Source of the DNA: JANQHS01 sp965227315 | Lineage (GTDB): Bacteria; Bacteroidota; Bacteroidia; Cytophagales; CCMP332 | DNA length: 64,000 nt | Assembly (NCBI GenBank): GCA_965227315.1 | Contig: OZ245737.1 | Location: 992,001-1,056,000 of the forward strand | Direction: 5' to 3' | Shown here: piece by piece, positions 58,210 to 64,000 of the stretch | Position numbering within the stretch: position 1 is the first letter of the stretch | How the letters are laid out: every line of letters starts with the position of its first letter | Notes under the pieces: model-generated | The model's database searches: none | What the model was told of the DNA's origin: nothing | Seen by the model: the letters and a program-made list of their open reading frames with translations, nothing else | Translations under genes and position numbers: made by a program

Positions 58210-59202
58210 GTGAGCTCACCCAATTTCATTGATCATGTACGGATCTATGCAAAATCAGGTCATGGAGGAGCCGGATCTACTCATTTCAGAAGAGAAAAGC
58301 ATGTGGAAAAAGGTGGCCCGGACGGTGGAGACGGTGGACGCGGAGGTCATATAATCCTTAGGGGCAACCAGAATCATTGGACCCTGCTCCATCTGAGATA
58401 CAGAAAACATATCAAGGCGGAAAACGGAGAAAACGGTGCCGGCGCCAAAAGGACCGGAAAGCAGGGAGGCGATGAGATCCTCGACGTGCCTCTGGGGACC
58501 ATAGCCTATTTGGGAGAAGATCAACAGGAAAAGGCTGAGATCACCGAACACGATCAGGAGGTGATCATACTTGAAGGTGGTCAGGGAGGCCTTGGAAATT
58601 GGCATTTCAGAAATTCCATGCGTCAGACTCCAAAGTTCAGTCAGCCCGGAGAACCCGGCCAGGAAGAACTTCTAACACTGGAACTCAAACTACTGGCTGA
58701 TGTAGGGCTGGTGGGATTTCCTAATGCGGGTAAATCAACACTGCTTTCTGTTGTTAGCGCGGCGAAGCCCAAGATCGCAGACTACGCCTTCACAACCCTC
58801 ACACCAAATTTGGGCGTGGTATCCTATCGGGAAGATCAGTCCTTTGTCATGGCAGATATACCAGGGATCATCGAAGGAGCAGCGGAAGGAAAAGGACTCG
58901 GGCATAGATTTCTGCGTCACATAGAAAGGAATTCGGTTCTTCTTTTTATGATCCCCGTAGATGCCGAGGATATCGATGAAGAATACAGGATCCTGGATAC
59001 TGAATTAAAGAAATACAATCCCGAGCTCAGCAAGACTCCGAGGTTCCTGGCTCTGACCAAAGCCGACCTTCTCGATGAAGAGCTTAAGGAAGAACTGGCC
59101 CGTTCGATCAAGACCGAGATCCCCTTTGCATTTATCTCATCGGTGACCGGTTATGGTATCCCGGAATTGAAAGACCAATTGTGGTCCAGGATCCAAGGAT
59201 AA
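58210..59202 (+). CDS. obg: Obg/CgtA GTPase
   Basis: The 330-residue product has a Gly-rich Obg fold (RREKHVEKGGPDGGDGGRGG), G1 GFPNAGKST, G3 DIPGIIEGA and G4 LTKADL. It binds ppGpp/GTP and assists 50S assembly and growth control. The start is GTG at 58210, 9 nt after the adk stop; the mature N-terminus SSPNFIDHVRIYAKSGHGG fits the family. Confidence 0.96.
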   Translation: MSSPNFIDHVRIYAKSGHGGAGSTHFRREKHVEKGGPDGGDGGRGGHIILRGNQNHWTLLHLRYRKHIKAENGENGAGAKRTGKQGGDEILDVPLGTIAYLGEDQQEKAEITEHDQEVIILEGGQGGLGNWHFRNSMRQTPKFSQPGEPGQEELLTLELKLLADVGLVGFPNAGKSTLLSVVSAAKPKIADYAFTTLTPNLGVVSYREDQSFVMADIPGIIEGAAEGKGLGHRFLRHIERNSVLLFMIPVDAEDIDEEYRILDTELKKYNPELSKTPRFLALTKADLLDEELKEELARSIKTEIPFAFISSVTGYGIPELKDQLWSRIQG

Positions 59203-59272
59203 TTCATGTCATTGTGTCATTGATTGAAGCTTGGCAAAGGATTTGACCATAGAAAAACGAAAAAAATAAGGA

Positions 59273-59872
59273 ATGGCCGATAAAAAGAAGAAGGAAGAGA
59301 TCAATGAGGAATTGATACTTGATGAGGAAGCTACCAAGGAAATGGAAGACAATGATCAGGTGGAATCCCCCGAGGAAGTGGAAAAGGAGGTAAAGAAGCA
59401 TGAAGAAGAGCCTAAATCCAAGGAAGAGATCCTGGCTGAAGAACTCGAGGATTATAAGGACAAATACCTGAGGCTGTACTCCGAGTTTGAAAACTTCAGA
59501 AGAAGGACCAACAAGGAGAAATATGACATTATCGCCCAGGCCAATGAAAAATTGCTGGGAGACATCCTACCTGTCGTAGACGATTTTGAAAGGGCGAACA
59601 AGGTTCATGAAGAGTCCAAAGATCTTGAGGCTCATGTCAAGGGGATCGAGCTGATCTATAAGAAGCTGAAAAGCACTCTCGAATCCAAGGGCATTAAAAA
59701 AATGGAAGCTCTGGGAAAAGATTTCGATGCCGAAGTACACGAGGCGATCACCCAGATCCCGGTCGAAAATAAAAAGCAAAGAGGCAAGGTTGTCGACGTG
59801 ATCGAAGAGGGATATTACCTCAATGACAAGGTATTGAGATTTGCGAAAGTGGTTGTCGGGCAAGGAGGATAG
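59273..59872 (+). CDS. grpE: Nucleotide exchange factor GrpE
   Basis: The 199-residue protein has an acidic, coiled-coil N-terminus (residues 1-75), then YLRLYSEFENFRRRTNKEKYD and the beta-wing (GKDFDAEVHEAITQIPVENKKQRGKVVDV). It releases ADP from DnaK. dnaJ follows 2 nt later, so they are cotranslated. Confidence 0.96.
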   Translation: MADKKKKEEINEELILDEEATKEMEDNDQVESPEEVEKEVKKHEEEPKSKEEILAEELEDYKDKYLRLYSEFENFRRRTNKEKYDIIAQANEKLLGDILPVVDDFERANKVHEESKDLEAHVKGIELIYKKLKSTLESKGIKKMEALGKDFDAEVHEAITQIPVENKKQRGKVVDVIEEGYYLNDKVLRFAKVVVGQGG

Positions 59873-59874
59873 GC

Positions 59875-60993
59875 ATGGCAAAAAGAGATTATTACGAGGT
59901 ACTGGGGGTTTCCAAAGGAGCATCAACCGATGAGATCAAAAAGGCTTATCGAAAGGTCGCTCTGAAATTTCATCCCGATAAAAATCCGGGCGATGCTTCC
60001 GCAGAAGAAAAATTCAAAGAGGCAGCCGAGGCTTATGAGGTCCTAAGCAGCCCTGAGAAGAAAAGTCAATACGACCAATTCGGACATGCCGGAATGGGTG
60101 GTCGGGGCTTTGGTGGTGGTCATGGGATGAATATGGAAGATATCTTCTCTCAATTCGGAGATATTTTCGGAGGTGGAAGTCCGTTTGAAAGTTTCTTTGG
60201 CGGAGGTGGAAGAGGTCAGAGAAGACAACGGAAAGGAAGTAATCTCAGGATCAAGTTGAAATTGACCCTGGAAGAAATGGCTGAGGGGGTTGAGAAGAAG
60301 GTCAAGGTAAAGAGGTTGATCATGGCCGAAGGGGTTACCTTCAAAACCTGCCCCACATGCAATGGAACCGGCCAGGTGCAAAAGGTGGTCAATACCATGT
60401 TAGGACAGATGGTGTCGGCTACCACATGTCATACATGCCATGGTTCCGGACAGATCATCGATCAAAAACCTCCAGGAGTAGATGGCTCCGGATTACAAAC
60501 GCGCGAAGAAGTCATTCCGATCAAGATCCCTGCCGGGGTTTCGGATCAAATGCAACTCTCCATGAATGGCAAGGGAAATGAACCTGCTGGGGGAGGACGA
60601 GCCGGAGATCTCATTATCAAGATCGAGGAGATCCCACATAAAGACCTGTACAGGGAGGGATCCAACGTACATTTCGGCCTTGACCTGAATTTTGCCGATG
60701 TCGCACTCGGTACAGAAGTAGAAGTGCCAACAATTGGCGGAAGGGTAAAGGTGAAGGTACAGGCAGGAACCCAAAGCGGAAAGATACTCAGGCTGAAAGG
60801 CAAGGGGCTTCCCGATCTCAACGGCTACGGCAAGGGGGATCAATTGATCCACATCAATGTCTGGACGCCAAAGAAATTATCCGCCGAGGAGAAGAAAACC
60901 CTGGAGAACCTGAAGAACTCACCAAACTTCAAACCCGGCCCCAACGGGTCCGAAGGAAGTTTTTTCTCCAAGATGAGGGGAATATTTGAGTGA
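59875..60993 (+). CDS. dnaJ: Chaperone DnaJ with a reduced zinc-finger domain
   Basis: The 372-residue protein has a J domain with HPD (residues 33-35), a Gly/Phe region (70-118) and two C-terminal substrate domains. Of the four CxxCxGxG motifs of type-I DnaJ only the inner two are present, CPTCNGTG (C159/C162) and CHTCHGSG (C185/C188). The outer pair that forms zinc centre I is replaced by AEGVTFK and QKPPGVDGSG. It can hold only one zinc. Ends exactly at the convergent PyrR-like gene. Confidence 0.95.
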   Translation: MAKRDYYEVLGVSKGASTDEIKKAYRKVALKFHPDKNPGDASAEEKFKEAAEAYEVLSSPEKKSQYDQFGHAGMGGRGFGGGHGMNMEDIFSQFGDIFGGGSPFESFFGGGGRGQRRQRKGSNLRIKLKLTLEEMAEGVEKKVKVKRLIMAEGVTFKTCPTCNGTGQVQKVVNTMLGQMVSATTCHTCHGSGQIIDQKPPGVDGSGLQTREEVIPIKIPAGVSDQMQLSMNGKGNEPAGGGRAGDLIIKIEEIPHKDLYREGSNVHFGLDLNFADVALGTEVEVPTIGGRVKVKVQAGTQSGKILRLKGKGLPDLNGYGKGDQLIHINVWTPKKLSAEEKKTLENLKNSPNFKPGPNGSEGSFFSKMRGIFE

Positions 60994-61509
60994 TCAGATC
61001 AGGAAGGCCAGCTCTTCACCCTTGTTGTCAAGAGAGACCTCTACCCGTTCATCTAAGGTAGTTCCCAGGCTTAAGCCCACATAGTCCGGTGTAACTGGAA
61101 AAGACTTATGATCGCGGTTGATCAACACACAAACCTGCAGGCTTTTCAGATTCAGTTCAAGAATAGGCTTCATGCCATAGGCCAGTGTCCTTCCCGAGTG
61201 AAGTACATCATCCACGAGGATCATCGATCTTCCTTCCATAGGGGTATTGGGAATATCCAATACAATATCGGATTCCAGCGGAGCCTTTTTGTCTAAAACC
61301 ACCTCCCCGAGATGATATTCAATGGGATGGATCTTTTTGAGTTCCTGATGAAGCAAACGTGAAAGAAGGGTTCCCTGAGCCCTGATCCCGACAAGAAATA
61401 GCTCGGATTCATTGAATGAATTTTCGTAGATCTCATAGGCCATTCTTCTGACCTTCTTTTCGATCTGACCGGAAGATAGGATCAATGTTGCGTTTTTCGG
61501 GATCTTCAA
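60994..61509 (-). CDS. PyrR-like phosphoribosyltransferase (second copy)
   Basis: A 171-residue protein with PRPP loop SMILVDDVLHSGRTLAYGMKPIL and C-terminus DERVEVSLDN, parallel to pyrR at 48603 but divergent. The N-terminus ILSSGQIEKKVRRMAYEIYEN replaces the usual PyrR lead. It may be a phosphoribosyltransferase with another base or a regulator. It is monocistronic and stops one base after dnaJ on the other strand. Confidence 0.85.
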   Translation of the reverse strand: MKIPKNATLILSSGQIEKKVRRMAYEIYENSFNESELFLVGIRAQGTLLSRLLHQELKKIHPIEYHLGEVVLDKKAPLESDIVLDIPNTPMEGRSMILVDDVLHSGRTLAYGMKPILELNLKSLQVCVLINRDHKSFPVTPDYVGLSLGTTLDERVEVSLDNKGEELAFLI

Positions 61510-61568
61510 GGCAATTCAATAATGGTCAAAAATAGCATAGGATACTCCGGTTAAAAAATTAAAAGGGT

Positions 61569-63557
61569 TTAAAGGAAGGGCGCCAGCACTGGTTTTCCCA
61601 CATTAAGCGGTTGGAACAACTCAGGATTCGAAGTTGAGATCTCATAACCAAAACTCGAAGCCCCTGGGAGCACATTGTAGTAATAACCAATTCTGATATT
61701 GAAAGTTGAGAACACAAGATTCTCATTTCTGATCCGTATGCCGGTACCGAAGCTTCCGTAAACATTATTCCTTCGAAGAGCGGCATTGTAGTTTCCCAAC
61801 AGGGCTCCTTCACCATAAAAGAACCATACTGTTCGGAATCCATAGAAGTACCAGGGTGTAAACAACTCCATCTCCATTCTCATCAGGTGAAGATGGGTGC
61901 CTTTTATGGATGATGCACTTGGAAAGCCACGGATCCTCTGATCAAGTGAAACCCCCTGTGTACCAAGGCGATCAATGCCGTAGATATATTCAAAAACACC
62001 GATAATTCTAAATTTATACCTCCCCCACTTTTTCAGTTTCGAGATAAAGCGATTCTTATAGGAAACACTTCCCTCCTGAGTTCTGCCATTGTTCAGGAAG
62101 GTTGAGAACTGTATGGTGTTGGACATGTAATGACCCCCAAAAGGAAGTACGAAAGAGCTGGTGACCCCGACATATGGTCTGTCATAAAACTCCTTACGTT
62201 GAAAACCTCCCACCAATTGAAAAACATATCCGTATGGCACATCTTCAGGAATACCGAAGCGATAGATCAGGGCGGTCTTTTGAAAACGTATTTTTCTCAA
62301 TGTGATCCCCCCAAGAACGAACCTGCTGTCATGGTAGGAAAACAGGGTATCCTCATGAAGTTCGGGCCTTTCCGTATAGTCAAAATCCGCGACTCTTCCG
62401 GAGATGATCAGGGTTTTACGCTCATCCTTTTTCGAGATCCGGAACTGTCGACCGATCCAATAATCGAATACCTCATGGGTGACCGGGTAAGTAACATTTT
62501 CATCCAGGCTGGAATCAAATGTCTGGAGGAATTGAGTTCTTACTCCCACATCCAGCCCGAAGCCATATTTCATCGAAGGCGTCAGAAAGCCTTTGAAAAA
62601 ACTTCCAACCAGTTCTTCACGCTCAAAATCATATTGGTATTTCAGGAGAAATTCCACAAAGGATCCCTGAATGTTGTTGATCTTATATGAGCCGAAATAG
62701 CCCTGCCTGGGATCTCTGCTACCCCTGAACCTGAATATATTGGTGAATTCATGTCCCAGGCCAAGAAAGTTCAGATCATAGAGACTGAAATCATAATCGG
62801 TTGGCCCTCCTACCCCAACTCCGAATCCTATTGAAAACACATCCTGCGAGATCACAAGAACCTCCACTTCCGAATCGGAAGAGTCGTTCACCGGAACGGT
62901 GATGATGCGGCAGTCCTTCAGGAAAGGGAACTGTCTCAAAATACGCTCGTTGTCGGCCAAAAGGAATGGCTGTACCGTATCGCCAATTGAGAAAAGTAAA
63001 TTTTTTCTGATCACACTTTCCCAGGTTTGGATATGGTACCTGTTCATCATCTTCCCTCCCTTGGTTTCTACCTGTCGTAGCGTGTCATCCACATTCCCCT
63101 CGCCAACAGGAACCTGGATCACCCTGATCTTTTTGATATACCTCCCCTCATAAGGTTCAAAAACCGCCTCAGAATTCACCGACCCCTCATAGAGCACCTC
63201 TGACCTGTCATCCATTCTAAAGATCGCATTGGCGATCAGTCTGGTCACCTTCTTCTTATCGCTATAGCGATCAAGGTTGGCATAGAAATTCTCAGAGGTT
63301 TGGTATGGGTTTTTCCGGATCTTGTACTTCACCCCTGCCGGCACCAGTAGAATGGTATCGACATCATAGGGTACAAGGGTATCCTTAAATACGATGGCAT
63401 AGCCACCGGGAACGGTCACCGTGTCGTATTCCATTGATTGGACAGTGTCACCGACCTGAGCTTTGGAAACCGGGCAGTTCCCTAAAATAAGCCCAGTCAG
63501 CATCAGCAGCCCCCAAAAAGCTTTGAGAAATGATATCTGAAGACTGGTATTCCTCAA
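61569..63557 (-). CDS. BamA/TamA-like outer-membrane barrel protein
   Basis: The 662-residue protein has a signal peptide (AFWGLLMLTGLILGNCPVSKAQ) and a POTRA-like region with ENERILRQFPFLKDCRIITVPVND (about residues 190-235). A C-terminal Omp85-type barrel includes GLGHEFTNIFRFRGSRDP and the final strand NIRIGYYYN. Lacking the five-POTRA layout of BamA, it is more likely a TamA-like or patatin-free Omp85 relative. Possible role: outer-membrane protein or lipid export. Confidence 0.78.
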   Translation of the reverse strand: MRNTSLQISFLKAFWGLLMLTGLILGNCPVSKAQVGDTVQSMEYDTVTVPGGYAIVFKDTLVPYDVDTILLVPAGVKYKIRKNPYQTSENFYANLDRYSDKKKVTRLIANAIFRMDDRSEVLYEGSVNSEAVFEPYEGRYIKKIRVIQVPVGEGNVDDTLRQVETKGGKMMNRYHIQTWESVIRKNLLFSIGDTVQPFLLADNERILRQFPFLKDCRIITVPVNDSSDSEVEVLVISQDVFSIGFGVGVGGPTDYDFSLYDLNFLGLGHEFTNIFRFRGSRDPRQGYFGSYKINNIQGSFVEFLLKYQYDFEREELVGSFFKGFLTPSMKYGFGLDVGVRTQFLQTFDSSLDENVTYPVTHEVFDYWIGRQFRISKKDERKTLIISGRVADFDYTERPELHEDTLFSYHDSRFVLGGITLRKIRFQKTALIYRFGIPEDVPYGYVFQLVGGFQRKEFYDRPYVGVTSSFVLPFGGHYMSNTIQFSTFLNNGRTQEGSVSYKNRFISKLKKWGRYKFRIIGVFEYIYGIDRLGTQGVSLDQRIRGFPSASSIKGTHLHLMRMEMELFTPWYFYGFRTVWFFYGEGALLGNYNAALRRNNVYGSFGTGIRIRNENLVFSTFNIRIGYYYNVLPGASSFGYEISTSNPELFQPLNVGKPVLAPFL

Positions 63558-63598
63558 TTCGCTGTCTTATCCGAATGATTTTTTAAATATTGTCGCCT

Positions 63599-63612
63599 CA
63601 AAGGTATTTTTG
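63599..63612. promoter_or_regulatory. Overlapping divergent -7 elements
   Basis: Minus-strand TACCTTTG (63606-63599) for the barrel gene and plus-strand TATTTTTG (63605-63612) for the lipoprotein gene share two bases. Both fit TAnnTTTG exactly, so the two promoters probably exclude each other. Confidence 0.45.
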
Positions 63613-63640
63613 AAAGAACAAAAGAAACCAGAACCTGATA

Positions 63641-64000
63641 ATGTCAAAAGTAATTTTCTCTTTCTTCCTTTTCTCATTCGTACTTTTTTCCTGCAGTTCG
63701 GAACAGCAATCCCAGGACAAAAAGGAAAAAAAAGAGTTTGAATCCACTTTTGGAGAAGTGGTTTATTACCTCAATGCCGAATTGGAAAAGATCACACCAA
63801 AGTACCTGCCTCATAATCCTGATATCGCCATTGAGCAATACTACCTTACGGATGTTTCTACCTCCAGTGAGCCCTGTAGGTTGGAACTAAAGATCATTTC
63901 TTCCAATGAGAAGGATGTCGATCCATGGGTGGAAGAAAGGACCTATCAGTTCTGGACAGGATATCTGGACAGCGTTAGCTATGATGACTATGCCATCACC
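63641..64000 (+). CDS. Lipoprotein, 3'-truncated by the window edge
   Basis: ATG 63641 opens a frame still open at the window end (120 codons seen). The signal SKVIFSFFLFSFVLFSC has lipobox LFSC, followed by a hydrophilic linker and a body (YLPHNPDIAIEQYYLTDVS). No family recognised. Confidence 0.75.
   Translation, partial: MSKVIFSFFLFSFVLFSCSSEQQSQDKKEKKEFESTFGEVVYYLNAELEKITPKYLPHNPDIAIEQYYLTDVSTSSEPCRLELKIISSNEKDVDPWVEERTYQFWTGYLDSVSYDDYAIT

Noticed and set aside
1..64000. CRISPR arrays, rRNA and ordinary tRNA genes
   Set aside because: No regularly spaced repeats, rRNA segments or tRNA cloverleaves other than the tmRNA were found.

Overview
The window is a compact stretch of a Bacteroidota chromosome, most likely from Cytophagales or a related marine or soil lineage. 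The evidence is the gliding lipoprotein GldH beside a Cys-rich PSP1 protein, two cargo proteins with type IX secretion (T9SS) C-terminal sorting domains, repeated TAnnTTTG -7 promoter elements (two with a -33 TTG at the ideal 19-nt spacing), the gene order rplM-rpsI-rpsB-tsf, and a tmRNA encoding the tag GEESYALAA. Genus and species cannot be read from the sequence alone.

Layout. 1-3.9 kb: PSP1-gldH-DnaJ/TPR, then RidA and a leucine-rich-repeat protein on the other strand. 3.9-14.9 kb: aminopeptidase P, a GT9 glycosyltransferase, an O-methyltransferase with a LysM lytic transglycosylase, a WG-repeat protein with a MacB-type permease, queA-ispD, an ABC ATPase and DUF2795. 15-18.8 kb: a DUF349-like coiled-coil protein, a gamma-carbonic-anhydrase-like protein and dnaX. 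18.9-19.5 kb: ssrA (tmRNA) followed by a dense set of hairpins and a duplicated ssrA 3' end. 19.5-25.3 kb: an accessory island. 25.6-28.4 kb: two exported proteins, one a pseudo-metallopeptidase. 28.4-31 kb: translation operon. 31-37.9 kb: a tightly overlapped minus-strand operon (outer-membrane protein, metallopeptidase, DUF3108, TlpA, response regulator, histidine kinase, pseudouridine synthase). 37.9-43.2 kb: recA-acylphosphatase and two Omp28-like T9SS proteins. 43.5-49.6 kb: M16 peptidase, cystathionine beta-synthase, pyrB-pyrR and a lipoprotein. 49.7-57.5 kb: PolX/PHP, GT9, bestrophin, GNAT, GT2, DUF3127, a methyltransferase and two DUF4412 proteins. 57.6-64 kb: adk-obg-grpE-dnaJ, a second PyrR-like gene, a BamA/TamA-like protein and a truncated lipoprotein.

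The most interesting region is the island downstream of ssrA. It is visibly lower in G+C and almost free of GATC, which is very common in the host genes. Its core is a co-directional, closely spaced cassette: a small XRE regulator, an SMC/Rad50-like ABC ATPase with two CxxC pairs, a small winged-helix-like middle protein, a PD-(D/E)XK nuclease and a TSPPY-type DNA methyltransferase. The first three structural genes match the ABC-ATPase / middle component / effector architecture of ABC-3C systems, which include Lamassu. The added methyltransferase and controller-like regulator make it look like a hybrid of such a system with restriction-modification. This is the best candidate for an undescribed system here.

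The chromosomal genes are tightly packed. Many same-strand pairs overlap by 1-8 nt, several convergent pairs overlap at their stop codons, and TTG starts are common. Several housekeeping proteins depart from the textbook form: DnaX without its zinc module, DnaJ with half a zinc finger, a PolX with a degenerate polymerase site, and an ispD whose only sensible start codon is ATA.
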